DNA of 64,000 bases. It comes from Oxalicibacterium solurbis. Lineage in GTDB: Bacteria > Pseudomonadota > Gammaproteobacteria > Burkholderiales > Burkholderiaceae_D. Shown here piece by piece: positions 17,012 through 25,212 of this stretch. The DNA lies in assembly GCF_014635845.1 (NCBI RefSeq), contig NZ_BMDP01000002.1, forward strand, positions 1-64,000, in the 5' to 3' direction. Numbering within the stretch: the first letter of the stretch is position 1; every line of letters starts with the position of its first letter. The position numbers and the translations under genes are program-made. Below the pieces are notes generated by a model that searched no databases, had not been told where the DNA came from, and saw only the letters and a list, made by a program, of their open reading frames with translations.

Positions 17012-17881
17012 TTAATGCGCCGCAACCGCGGAATTCGACAGCATCGTATCGGCGATATCCAGCATCGCTCGCAGACGATCCATATGCCGCAGATCATGGT
17101 GATAGCCCACCCAGATATCCCTGTCTGGAGGTTGATCCGGCGTCTCGATGCGCTGCAATCCGGAAACCGCATCGCCAAGCGGCCTTGGCAGTACTGCGAT
17201 GCCCATGCCGTGCAGGCACATCTGTGCTTGAACGGCGCGGCTCGTGCTTGTGAAGACCCGCCGCGACAGCGGGAACCTGTCGATCAGCCAGGCAACATCG
17301 GGGAAATGGGACTGTGCCGTATTCATGAGAATCAGCCCCACCGAATCCGGATCGTCTCGCATTGCGCGTGCGGTTTCGGATGAGCCATAGAGACCGTAGG
17401 GAATGCTCATCAGGCGGCGTTGCACGATGTCCGGTTCGCTGAAAGGAACGATGCGAAAGGCCACATCGGCTTCGCGACGCGAGAGATTGAGTAATCGGTA
17501 GCTGGCGATCACCTCCGGCACGACGGCCGGATGGCGGCGCGTCAATTCGGCCAGGACGGGAGCCAGAACATAGCCAGCAAACCACTCTGCGGAAGATATC
17601 CGCAGGATGCCTTCGAGGCGTTCATGGTTACCCGTCAGACGCCTTTCAATGGCCAGCGCGGAATTTTCCATGGATTCAGCCAGGGTCAACAGCGTATCCC
17701 CGGCGTCTGTCAGAACCAGGCCATCCTTGGTCCTGCGGAAGAGCGCCTGCCCGGCCTTATCTTCGAGCGTTTTTATGCGGCGACCTACCGTGGGATGGCT
17801 CACACCCAAAGTCCGGGCGGCCTCGCCGAAAGATCTGCTGCGCACCACCGCCAGAAATATCCGGACGTCGCTCCATTCCAT
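17012..17881 (-). CDS. LysR-family transcriptional regulator
   Basis: About 289 residues. The N-terminal winged helix (WSDVRIFLAVVRSRSFGEAA, then LGVSHPTVGRRIKTLEDKAG) is typical of the LysR family, followed by a periplasmic-binding-protein-like effector domain. The ATG at 17881 is the right start for the family; the longer frame adds residues encoded across the operator. It is divergent from the SDR gene at 18015, and a T-N11-A type operator lies between them, so it most likely controls that SDR and itself. The effector is unknown. Confidence 0.9.
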   Translation of the reverse strand: MEWSDVRIFLAVVRSRSFGEAARTLGVSHPTVGRRIKTLEDKAGQALFRRTKDGLVLTDAGDTLLTLAESMENSALAIERRLTGNHERLEGILRISSAEWFAGYVLAPVLAELTRRHPAVVPEVIASYRLLNLSRREADVAFRIVPFSEPDIVQRRLMSIPYGLYGSSETARAMRDDPDSVGLILMNTAQSHFPDVAWLIDRFPLSRRVFTSTSRAVQAQMCLHGMGIAVLPRPLGDAVSGLQRIETPDQPPDRDIWVGYHHDLRHMDRLRAMLDIADTMLSNSAVAAH

Positions 17882-17900
17882 GTTGTAAGTGCCGTTCAAA

Positions 17901-17921
17901 AATGTACATCGAATATACATT
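17901..17921. promoter_or_regulatory. LysR-type operator (AATGTA-N9-TACATT)
   Basis: Perfect 6-bp inverted arms AATGTA (17901-17906) and TACATT (17916-17921) separated by nine bases contain the T-N11-A core typical of LysR-type binding sites. It lies 20 bases upstream of the lysR start and 94 bases upstream of the divergent SDR start, the usual place for an activator/autorepressor site. Confidence 0.65.
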
Positions 17922-18014
17922 AATGGCAGTTCCCATACAACGGCGTACGGACCACCATTGCGCTTTTAACCGTGCTGGCGCGTTCCATGCCAGCCTCATC
18001 CGGGATATCAAGAC

Positions 18015-18761
18015 ATGAACAAGCTGAAAGACAAGGTTGCCATCGTGACGGGCGCCTCCAAAGGTATCGGTGCTGGCATTGCCCGCCGGCTCGCGGCCGA
18101 GGGCGCGAAGGTTGTCGTCAATTACGCCTCGAGCAAGAGTGGCGCGGACAAGGTGGTCGCCGACATTGAAGCTGCTGGCGGAAGTGCCGTGGCGGTGGGC
18201 GCGGATGTCACCAGAAAGGAAGAAGTCGAATCGCTGGTGAAAGTCGCCATCGACCACTTCGGGCACCTGGACATCGTGGTGAACAACTCCGGCATCTATC
18301 AGTTCGCCAGGATCGAAGAGACCACGGAAGCGCTCTATCGCAAGCAGTTCGATATCAACGTTCTTGGTCCGCTGCTGGTCGCAGGTGCCGCCGCGCCGCA
18401 TCTGGGAAAGGGGGCCAGCATCATCAACATCAGTTCCAACGTCACGCGCATTCATCCGGCCGAGAGTGCCATCTACACCGGCACCAAGGGCGCGATTGAC
18501 GCCATCACCGTCGTGCTCTCGCGCGAACTCGGCCCACGCGGCATCCGTGTCAATGCCGTGAACCCCGGCCTGATCGAAACCGAAGGCACCCACGCTGCCG
18601 GGGTAATGGGATCTGAGTTCCAGACATGGAACGAGGGCCAGACACCGCTCGGCCGAATCGGTCAGGTGCGCGATATTGCGCCGATCGTCTCCTATCTCGC
18701 ATCGGACGATGCCGGCTGGGTAACGGGAGAGATCATCCTCGGTTCAGGGGGCATGCGCTGA
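18015..18761 (+). CDS. SDR-family oxidoreductase (3-oxoacyl-reductase-like)
   Basis: A 248-residue classical SDR of family-typical length. TGASKGIG (residues 12-19) is the cofactor-binding glycine motif, NNSG (90-93) is the structural motif, S140/S141 and Y154-xxx-K158 form the active site, and NPGLIETEG follows. The basic residue pattern after the second strand (NYASSKSGA) suggests NADP(H). It resembles FabG-like and glucose-dehydrogenase-like reductases; the substrate cannot be told. It is divergent from a LysR regulator that probably controls it. The strand ends in a 265-base gap in which nothing was recognised. Confidence 0.9.
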   Translation: MNKLKDKVAIVTGASKGIGAGIARRLAAEGAKVVVNYASSKSGADKVVADIEAAGGSAVAVGADVTRKEEVESLVKVAIDHFGHLDIVVNNSGIYQFARIEETTEALYRKQFDINVLGPLLVAGAAAPHLGKGASIINISSNVTRIHPAESAIYTGTKGAIDAITVVLSRELGPRGIRVNAVNPGLIETEGTHAAGVMGSEFQTWNEGQTPLGRIGQVRDIAPIVSYLASDDAGWVTGEIILGSGGMR

Positions 18762-19026
18762 CAAATCGGCTTCTGGCGAGACGTGGTGCCAACCCGATCG
18801 AATGTGCCGCATGTGTTCAAGCACGGCGGCACGGTCTGCATCGGTGCCGTCTGACGCATCCGAATGCGCGATGGTCGGGCGATGCGCGTCTAGTTAAGTC
18901 AATTTGTCGGAATGACTTTTCCCACACCTGTGTTGTTGTGCGTTGTTGTGAATGGATCGGGTGCGGGAATTTCCAGTGAAGATATCCGGAAATAGTGAAA
19001 AGCCGTGTCAGTCTTTGGCTTTCTCG

Positions 19027-20622
19027 CTAGGCATGCGCCGATGCTGCATCGACGTTCCGGGCCCTGTCGTAGGTCTTGCCATGCAGATCTGCAGGATCGG
19101 CTTTCAGAAGTGTCTGGTCATGCACGTCAGACAGGGTTTGCTGCCAGCGATATTCATCCAGCGGCAGTCTTTCTCGCCGGTTTTCCAGAAACGGCTTGAG
19201 TATGGCCAGGATGTCCTGCGTCTGCGATGCCTCGTACGGTCTGGTGGTGTCTTCCGTCAGCTTGCCCAACTCGAACTTCTGCACATGCGTGGATTGGCTG
19301 GCCGACTGGCTCGACAAGGCCTTGGCGAGCCTTCCCTTCCTGTATTCGATCTCGGTCGTGCTGTCGGCCTTGTCGTCGATCTGCGTGTAGTAGTAATTCT
19401 GGGATTTGTTATCCGTGGTCAATTTCAGCGGAACGTCCGGGATCAGCGACGTGTGATAGCTGGAAGCCAAACTTGATTGCTGTTGTTGCGAAATGGTGCG
19501 ATCGAATCGACCTGAATCCGTGATGAGCGTGTTCTGGGACGCCTGATAGGAAAACGTGTCGAGTTCGTCCAGATGCTTCGGATTCGGCGTATCGACCGCT
19601 TGTGTGATCGAGGCATCGAAATCGGCCAGGCCGCTCAGCATGGCGTGATCGCTGTCGGTCAGGCCGATGATCTGTTGCTGCAATGCCGGCGCAGGGTAGT
19701 CGCTGTTCATCTGCGTGAAGGCGTCCTTGAACATGGTCATCAGCGCCTTGTCGCCATGGCCGCGCGAGACTGCCGAATCGAATTGCTGCAGATAGTTGGC
19801 CATGGAAGCGCTGCGCTGTTTTTCATTGCCCCAGATCGCCGAATTTCCCATGTCGACGTCGACGTTCAGCTTGCCGGACGGCCCATCCAGGCTAAAGGTG
19901 CGTTGCGTACCGTCGGCATGAAAATCCAGCACTTGCGGCGCTTTCTGGTCGAGCGTGATGTCGGCATGGAAATCCACCGAAGACAGCACCGTCGTGTCGA
20001 ATTGCGTCAATGCGCCAAGATCGATGCGCGGCGGAGCGGCGTTCAGGCCGTCGATGGCTTTCTGGAACGCATCCGACAAGTTGCCGAGCGCGATGCGTTC
20101 CGCTTCGCTGAGTTCGCCGCTGGTTTTGATGCTGACGGCGAGATTATCGCCTTGGTTTTTCAGCGAAATCCTTACTTCCACGCCGCTTTTTGTCCTGACT
20201 GTCAGCTGTTCGTCGGCCCATGGATACGAATTCGTCTGCGTATCGGTTACCGCGTTGACATCGGACGATTGCGTGATCGATTGCGAGAAATTGCCGATGC
20301 CATCTTTCACCATGTCCAGCAGGGTGCTGCCCAAGTCCTTGAATCGATTGGCAAGGGAATGGGACAGGAAATTACCTTTCATCAGTAACGATGCGGCATC
20401 GTTCGATTGCTTTTGCCAAATCGGCGATGAGGATTGCGGAGTGCGTGGCACGGAATACGTTTGCACCGGCACTTTTTCTGCCTGCAGCGAGACGATGGCG
20501 GATTGCGAGACTGCCGGCGAATTTTCCGTTGCCTGCACCGTCGCGGTCGAAGACGAGCCGGCCGCTTGTGGCAGCGTACCGATCGAACGTCCCGAGGTTC
20601 GCGATAACGGCAGGATGGACAT
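19027..20622 (-). CDS. Large hypothetical protein
   Basis: About 531 residues, mostly polar, with no signal peptide or membrane helix. The first 80 residues are low-complexity Ser/Thr/Gln/Pro. A middle segment (SGVEVRISLKNQGDNLAVSI, then GELSEAERIALGNLSDAFQK) looks like a folded beta-rich domain of a conserved but unnamed family, and the C-terminal half is Gln/Ser/Asp-rich. The ATG at 20622 is the likely start; an in-frame start at 20691 would add 23 residues without family support. It is flanked by intergenic gaps of about 265 nt on both sides, so it is monocistronic. I do not recognise it and infer no function. Confidence 0.6.
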   Translation of the reverse strand: MSILPLSRTSGRSIGTLPQAAGSSSTATVQATENSPAVSQSAIVSLQAEKVPVQTYSVPRTPQSSSPIWQKQSNDAASLLMKGNFLSHSLANRFKDLGSTLLDMVKDGIGNFSQSITQSSDVNAVTDTQTNSYPWADEQLTVRTKSGVEVRISLKNQGDNLAVSIKTSGELSEAERIALGNLSDAFQKAIDGLNAAPPRIDLGALTQFDTTVLSSVDFHADITLDQKAPQVLDFHADGTQRTFSLDGPSGKLNVDVDMGNSAIWGNEKQRSASMANYLQQFDSAVSRGHGDKALMTMFKDAFTQMNSDYPAPALQQQIIGLTDSDHAMLSGLADFDASITQAVDTPNPKHLDELDTFSYQASQNTLITDSGRFDRTISQQQQSSLASSYHTSLIPDVPLKLTTDNKSQNYYYTQIDDKADSTTEIEYRKGRLAKALSSQSASQSTHVQKFELGKLTEDTTRPYEASQTQDILAILKPFLENRRERLPLDEYRWQQTLSDVHDQTLLKADPADLHGKTYDRARNVDAASAHA

Positions 20623-20890
20623 GAGGCAGGAAGGGGGCGTCAGCAAGGAAATATCAGGGGGATATTTCCTATAACGCCCGAATCTGGACAAACTTGAATG
20701 GATTCAGTGTTCGTGTCCGCTTGTACACTTGCCCGGCAATGGCGTTGCACGCATCGCCGTTTTCATTTGCATAAAATTTATTCGCTCGTCGTACCGAGAT
20801 GACGAAGCCGCAGATTCGTGCAGGATGCGTGTGCGGCTTCGTTCAACGACGATTCGTGCGGACGGAGATCGGCTGCATTCTCAAGAACCG

Positions 20891-21532
20891 TCAACCTTTC
20901 CACGCCGAATTACGGATGATGCTGCAGAAGTTTCCGGCGTGGAAATGCGGCTCCTTGTCGGCGATGACGTCGGCCTTCACGTTGCCGAAAGTGGTGTCCG
21001 GCTTGTGCCTGATACCGTCGTAGAACGCCTGGATGATGTCCTCCTTGAAGTGCGGCGTGCGCGGATGCGCATGCACCACGGCTTCGCGGATCGCATCCGG
21101 ATACTGCGCATAGGTCAGCCCCAGCACATCCATTTCGACGCCGGCCGTCACCAGCGCGATTTCTGGTCGCATGTATTGCGGAATGCCGGGTGTCGTGTGC
21201 AGCGCGATCGCGGTCCAGACGGTTTCCACTTCATGTTCCGAAATGCCGCGCTGGCGCAGGAAGTCTGCTGCGGCATTCGCGCCGTCGACTTCGAAGCGGT
21301 CGTGATCGCTGCTGTGATCGTGCATCAGGCCCAGATCGTGGAACATCGCGCCCGCATACAGCAGTTCCGGATCGTATTTGAGGCCGCGCTGCTTGCCGGC
21401 CAGCGCGCCGAAATAGTAGACGCGGCTGGAGTGGTTGAACAGCAGCGGCGTTTCGGTATCGCGGACGAATTCGGTGATTTCGCGTGCGAGCTTGCTGTCG
21501 GGGATGACGATGCCGTCGATGGAAGTGCGCAT
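20891..21532 (-). CDS. HD-domain hydrolase (cyanamide hydratase-like)
   Basis: A 213-residue HD-superfamily protein. The metal ligands are visible as H35 (FNHSSRVYYFG), the HD pair in AGAMFHDLGLMHDH, and a later histidine in TAIALHTTPGIP. This pattern, with FEVDGANAAADFLRQRG between, is shared with cyanamide hydratase and its fungal Ddi2-like relatives. The true substrate is unknown, since many relatives act on other small molecules. The ATG at 21532 has an AGGAGA ribosome site; the longer frame runs through the terminator of the neighbouring gene and is rejected. Confidence 0.82.
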   Translation of the reverse strand: MRTSIDGIVIPDSKLAREITEFVRDTETPLLFNHSSRVYYFGALAGKQRGLKYDPELLYAGAMFHDLGLMHDHSSDHDRFEVDGANAAADFLRQRGISEHEVETVWTAIALHTTPGIPQYMRPEIALVTAGVEMDVLGLTYAQYPDAIREAVVHAHPRTPHFKEDIIQAFYDGIRHKPDTTFGNVKADVIADKEPHFHAGNFCSIIRNSAWKG

Positions 21533-21690
21533 GATTTTCTCCTGTCTGATGGGTGAATCCAGTGTAGGAGCCGGCTCTGCGCGGAACAACGGAAACGGAC
21601 CGGGGAATCCGGCCAAAATGGGCGGAGAAACGGACAAGCGCGGACAACGCGGGCAGTGCGGACCGTCCATGCAGCGCCAGCGAAGCGGGC

Positions 21691-21730
21691 AAAGAAAAAC
21701 GGCACCGCCGAGGCGATGCCGTTTCTTTTT
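21691..21730 (-). terminator. Intrinsic terminator downstream of ohr
   Basis: AAACGGCA pairs with TGCCGTTT, and inside it CGCC pairs with GGCG around a two-base loop. The flanks are A-rich on the left and T-rich on the right, so on the minus strand the hairpin is followed by a TTTTTCTTT run. It is placed about 60 bases after the ohr stop. Confidence 0.8.
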
Positions 21731-21788
21731 TGGGGCGCGCTTTTGCGGCACCGGCTTCCCTGCATCGCAGGAAAAGGCCGGCAGTCCG

Positions 21789-22202
21789 TCAGGCCAGCGT
21801 GATGGTCACGTCGATGTTGTTGCGCGTCATCTTCGAATACGGGCAGGTCTGGTGTGCGGTATCGACCAGGGTTTGCGCGACGTCGCGTGCCACACCCGGC
21901 AGGCTGACGTTCAGGCGTGCCTGCAGGAAGTAAGCGCCGTCGGCATTGCACAGATCGACTTCGGTGTCGACAGCCAGATCGACCGGCAGTGCGACCTTCA
22001 GCCTGGCGGCGGCCAGGCCCATCGCGCCGATGAAGCAGGCCGACCAGCCGGCGGCGAACAATTGTTCCGGATTGGTGCCGGCACCGGTGCTGCCGGGCGA
22101 TGACAGCTTGATGTCCAGCTTGCCGTCCGAACTGCGTGCGCTGCCGTCGCGGCCGCCGGTGGTGTGGGTTTTGCCGGTGTAGAGAACTTTTGCCTGGGTC
22201 AT
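21789..22202 (-). CDS. ohr: Organic hydroperoxide resistance protein (OsmC/Ohr family)
   Basis: A 137-residue Ohr-type peroxidase of typical length. The redox pair is C56 (SACFIGA) and C120 (HQTCPYSK). The N-terminal [15 protein letters not shown] and [15 protein letters not shown] are the classical Ohr blocks. It reduces organic and lipid hydroperoxides using lipoylated partners in the cytoplasm. No OhrR gene is adjacent. Instead the upstream region carries a promoter element that is repeated upstream of ccdA, which suggests control by the neighbouring two-component pair. Confidence 0.93.
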   Translation of the reverse strand: MTQAKVLYTGKTHTTGGRDGSARSSDGKLDIKLSSPGSTGAGTNPEQLFAAGWSACFIGAMGLAAARLKVALPVDLAVDTEVDLCNADGAYFLQARLNVSLPGVARDVAQTLVDTAHQTCPYSKMTRNNIDVTITLA

Positions 22203-22287
22203 GATGTGCTCCTTGTGTGTGTAGAAAATGGGTGTTTCGGGTTTGTTTTCAGGGTTTGTTTTCGTTATCGCTGCGTCGATGTGTTCA

Positions 22288-22380
22288 TTAAACCGTCCGC
22301 ATGTATCGCCTTTGTGTCGCTGGAAGGCTGCGGGAGTAATCCTGTGTATCCATTACTCCCGCCGATACATTGAGAAACAA
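22288..22380 (-). promoter_or_regulatory. Shared promoter element, copy 1 (upstream of ohr)
   Basis: The block from GTCCGC (22295-22300) to CGATACATTG (22363-22372) has a near match at 23813-23889 with almost the same length (68 versus 67 bases between landmarks). Shared pieces are GTCCGC, GTATCG, TGTGTCG, TGTATC and CGATACATTG. In this copy GCGGGAGTAAT (22330-22340) and ATTACTCCCGC (22352-22362) form a perfect 11-bp inverted repeat. It lies about 90 bases before the ohr start. Confidence 0.6.
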
Positions 22381-22428
22381 AACGCTCTAATCGAAACGCT
22401 GTTCACTGGCGGACGGTTGTTGCACCGC

Positions 22429-23037
22429 TTATTTCGTCTGTGTTTTCAGCTGTGATTGCGGCTGTGATTTCGGTTGTGGTTTCAACTGTGATTCCGACGG
22501 TGATTCCGGCTGCGCCAGCAGCGAGCGAATCTTCGCTTCGGTTTCCGCGTAGTTGCCTTCGCCGAAATGCGTGTAGACGATGCGGCCCTGCTTGTCGACC
22601 AGATACATCGCCGGCCAGTAGCGGTTGTTGTAGGCATTCCATGTCGCGTAGTCGTTGTCCTGCGCAACCGGATAGCGGATGTCGAAGCGCTTCAGTGCAG
22701 TCGTCACCTTTTCCGTCGAGCGTTCGAACCGGTATTCCGGCGTATGCACGCCCACCACGACCAGACCCTGATCCTTGTACTTGTCGTACCAGTTCTTCAC
22801 GTACGGCAGCGTGCGCACGCAGTTGATGCAGGTATAGGTCCAGAAGTCGACGAGGACGACCTTGCCGCGCAACTTCTGCATCGACAGCGGTTCGCTGTTC
22901 AGCCATTTCTCGATGCCGGTGAATTCCGGTGCGACCTGCGGCGTGCTCGGCGCCGACAGGAACGAGAACGGTGAAGCCTGGGCGACGGCGGAAGACAGCA
23001 AGGCAGTGGCGAACATGGTTTTGATGAAGGTTTTCAT
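22429..23037 (-). CDS. TlpA-like periplasmic thioredoxin
   Basis: About 202 residues with a signal peptide (MKTFIKTMFATALLSSAVAQ). The thioredoxin core LRGKVVLVDFWTYTCINCVR carries the redox pair C70-C73 and is followed by LVVVGVHTPEYRFE and a cis-proline region (WPAMYLVD). It belongs to the TlpA/ResA/DipZ-C group. It should receive electrons from CcdA, encoded two bases upstream, and reduce periplasmic thiols or cofactors. The final 26 residues are a Ser/Pro/Gln/Lys-rich tail encoded by imperfect short repeats, unusual for this family. Confidence 0.9.
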   Translation of the reverse strand: MKTFIKTMFATALLSSAVAQASPFSFLSAPSTPQVAPEFTGIEKWLNSEPLSMQKLRGKVVLVDFWTYTCINCVRTLPYVKNWYDKYKDQGLVVVGVHTPEYRFERSTEKVTTALKRFDIRYPVAQDNDYATWNAYNNRYWPAMYLVDKQGRIVYTHFGEGNYAETEAKIRSLLAQPESPSESQLKPQPKSQPQSQLKTQTK

Positions 23038-23039
23038 GA

Positions 23040-23759
23040 TTACAGTCCTTTCAGGGTAGGGATGAAGTTGGAAATCCATGCGTAGAACAGCACGTCGTAC
23101 TGGAAGTAAATGGCGATGGCGGTTGCCACGATCAGTGCGCCGAATACCTGCTGCAGGCGGCGTGCATGGCGCGCCACGGCACGTACGCGTGAGGTGATGA
23201 AGCGGCCGCCGTAGGCGATGATCAGCATCGGGATGCCGGCACCGAGCGCATACAGCAACAGCAGCGAGGCGGACCAGCCGATGTCCTGCGCCTGGGCGAC
23301 CAGCACGAGGATGGAAGCCAGCACCGGGCCGGCGCACGGCGTCCACACCGCGCCCAGCGACATGCCGAGCACGAAGCCGCCGAGGTTGCCGGAACCGTTT
23401 CCGGTCGCCGCACCGATGCGGTCGAACGGGCCGCTCAGGCGCGCCATCAGCCATTCATACGGCGTGCGCCACAGCATCGTCAGGCCGGCCAGGCCCAATA
23501 CTGCGATGCCGACGTTGCGCAAGGTGTCGTGCGCAATCTCGACCGATTGCGAGAAGCCCGCCAGCAACATGCCGAAGGCGGCGAAGGTCAGCACGAAACC
23601 GCCGACGATGAACAGAGGACGCACGCGGCTGACGGCAGTGTCGTCGGACGCGTTCAGCGCGGTGCCCAGCACGATCGGCAGGATCGGCAGGACGCAGGGC
23701 GAGGCGATGGTGAGTACGCCGGCCAGCAGGGCCAGGGGCGCTTCGATCAGGTTATGCAT
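23040..23759 (-). CDS. ccdA: CcdA/DsbD-like transmembrane electron carrier
   Basis: A 239-residue integral membrane protein with six hydrophobic helices. The redox cysteines are C22 (TIASPCVLPILP) and C142 (VWTPCAGPVLAS), the conserved CP pair of CcdA and the DsbD beta domain. It carries reducing equivalents from cytoplasmic thioredoxin to a periplasmic partner, here the TlpA-like protein whose gene begins two bases later. The ATG at 23759 has an AAGGAG site. The region upstream holds the shared promoter element. Confidence 0.92.
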   Translation of the reverse strand: MHNLIEAPLALLAGVLTIASPCVLPILPIVLGTALNASDDTAVSRVRPLFIVGGFVLTFAAFGMLLAGFSQSVEIAHDTLRNVGIAVLGLAGLTMLWRTPYEWLMARLSGPFDRIGAATGNGSGNLGGFVLGMSLGAVWTPCAGPVLASILVLVAQAQDIGWSASLLLLYALGAGIPMLIIAYGGRFITSRVRAVARHARRLQQVFGALIVATAIAIYFQYDVLFYAWISNFIPTLKGL

Positions 23760-23804
23760 GGCAAGCTCCTTCGGGTTGAAAATTCGTGATTGACGATGAG
23801 GCGT

Positions 23805-23899
23805 ATTGAAACGTCCGCACGTATCGCGGATGTGTCGAAAAAGGCCTGCAGTGCAATGTTTTGTATCGTTTCGCGGGGGCGATACATTGCGATACAAAG
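23805..23899. promoter_or_regulatory. Shared promoter element, copy 2 (ccdA / GFA divergent region)
   Basis: The second copy of the element seen upstream of ohr runs from GTCCGC (23813-23818) to CGATACATTG (23880-23889). It lies 54 bases upstream of ccdA and about 55 bases upstream of the divergent GFA gene. At its right end CGATACATTG is followed directly by CGATACAAAG (23890-23899), giving exact CGATACA direct repeats with a 10-bp period, as in sites of OmpR-type regulators. Such a regulator is encoded in the adjacent operon. Confidence 0.65.
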
Positions 23900-23954
23900 C
23901 GGCGGAAAAAGGCGGCTATAAAGCGGACATCGACCAACACGAAAGGGGAAAAAC

Positions 23955-24326
23955 ATGGATGTCCGACTGCATACGGGTTCCTGCCACTGCGGCGCCGTCA
24001 AGTTCGAAGTACGTACCGCGCTGACGCCGGCCGTGCGCTGCAATTGCAGTCTGTGCAAGCGCCGCGGTGCGCTGATGTCGCCGGTATTCGATGCGGCCGA
24101 ATTGCGCATCGTCGAGGGAGAAAAGGAACTGGCGCTGTACCAGTTCAATACGCGTGCTGCACGCCACTTCTTCTGCAAGACCTGCGGCGTCTATCCGTTC
24201 CACCAGACGCGCAAGGATGCGAAGCTGTGGCGCGTCAATATCGGCTGCCTGGATGGTGTCGATCCGTATGCGCTGGAAGCGTCGGTCGCCGACGGCGTCA
24301 GCCTGTCCGCTGTGGAGGATGCATGA
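23955..24326 (+). CDS. GFA-family (glutathione-dependent formaldehyde-activating-like) protein
   Basis: A 123-residue zinc protein of the GFA/CENP-V fold. The cysteines C10, C12, C29, C31, C34, C74 and C77 follow the family pattern (SCHCGAVKFEV, RCNCSLCKRRG, FFCKTCGVYPF) and bind two zinc ions. The type member promotes S-hydroxymethylglutathione formation, but most paralogues have unknown electrophile or thiol substrates. It is the first gene of a plus-strand operon with the two-component pair and shares a promoter region with ccdA. Confidence 0.88.
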   Translation: MDVRLHTGSCHCGAVKFEVRTALTPAVRCNCSLCKRRGALMSPVFDAAELRIVEGEKELALYQFNTRAARHFFCKTCGVYPFHQTRKDAKLWRVNIGCLDGVDPYALEASVADGVSLSAVEDA

Positions 24327-24490
24327 TGGAACGTATGAAACGTTTTCTCGCGATATTTGCCTTCCTGGCCGGCGGTATCGGCACCGAGATCGTCAAGCCG
24401 CTGCAGTGCACGCTGATGATGCCGGTCAAGGTCCGTCTCAATTCCCGTTCAAAATTTCGTAAGGTAAGATGCGCCGATGGAAAACACTGA
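24323..24490 (+). CDS. Possible small membrane protein (55 aa)
   Basis: An ATG at 24323 overlaps the GFA stop (ATGA), and the frame reads 55 residues to a stop at 24490, overlapping the start of the response regulator by 14 nt. The N-terminal half (MKRFLAIFAFLAGGIGTEIV) is a single hydrophobic helix and the rest is basic. Translational coupling on both sides is plausible, but no family is recognised and the length is marginal. Confidence 0.35.
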   Translation: MMERMKRFLAIFAFLAGGIGTEIVKPLQCTLMMPVKVRLNSRSKFRKVRCADGKH

Positions 24491-25211
24491 CCACATCCTG
24501 ATCGTCGACGACGATCGCGAAATCCGCGAATTGCTCGCGACCTATCTCGTCAAGAACGGCCTGCGTGCATCGACTGCCGCCAACGGCCGCCAGATGCGCG
24601 CGTTGCTCGAAGAAGCGCCGGTCGATCTGATCGTGCTGGATCTGATGCTGCCCGGCGAAGACGGCCTGACGCTGTGCCGTGAACTGCGTGCCGGCAAATG
24701 GCGCAACATCCCGGTGCTGATGCTGACGGCGCGCAGCGAGGAAACAGATCGCATCATCGGCCTTGAAATGGGCGCCGACGATTACCTCGCCAAACCGTTT
24801 GCCGTGCGCGAACTGCTGGCGCGCATCCGTTCGGTGCTGCGCCGTGCACGCATGCTGCCGCCGAACCTGCAGGTGACCGAAGCGGCGCAGTTTCTGCATT
24901 TCGGCGACTGGCGGCTCGATACGACGGCACGCCATCTGCTCGACGAGCAAGGCACGATGGTGGCGCTGTCCGGCGCGGAATACCGTCTGCTGCGCGTGTT
25001 CCTCGATCATCCGCAGCGCGTGCTGAACCGCGACCAGCTACTGAACCTGACGCAAGGGCGCGATGCTGACCAGTTCGACCGCTCGATCGACCTGCTGGTC
25101 AGCCGCCTGCGCCAGCGCCTGCGCGACGATGCGCGCGAGCCGCGCTACATCAAGACGCTGCGCAGCGAAGGCTACGTGTTTTCGGCGGCAGTGGAATTGC
25201 GCGGAGAATGA
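24477..25211 (+). CDS. OmpR-family response regulator
   Basis: A 244-residue regulator. The receiver domain has the acidic cluster D11-D13, the phosphoacceptor D55 (LIVLDLMLPG), a conserved Thr/Ser (LMLTARSEE) and K in YLAKPF. The C-terminal winged helix (VALSGAEYRLLRVFLDHPQR, then REPRYIKTLRSEGYVF) is typical of OmpR/PhoB proteins. It overlaps nothing essential and ends two bases before the sensor-kinase start. By position it should bind the CGATACA direct repeats upstream of its own operon and ccdA. Confidence 0.95.
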   Translation: MENTDHILIVDDDREIRELLATYLVKNGLRASTAANGRQMRALLEEAPVDLIVLDLMLPGEDGLTLCRELRAGKWRNIPVLMLTARSEETDRIIGLEMGADDYLAKPFAVRELLARIRSVLRRARMLPPNLQVTEAAQFLHFGDWRLDTTARHLLDEQGTMVALSGAEYRLLRVFLDHPQRVLNRDQLLNLTQGRDADQFDRSIDLLVSRLRQRLRDDAREPRYIKTLRSEGYVFSAAVELRGE

Positions 25212-25212
25212 A

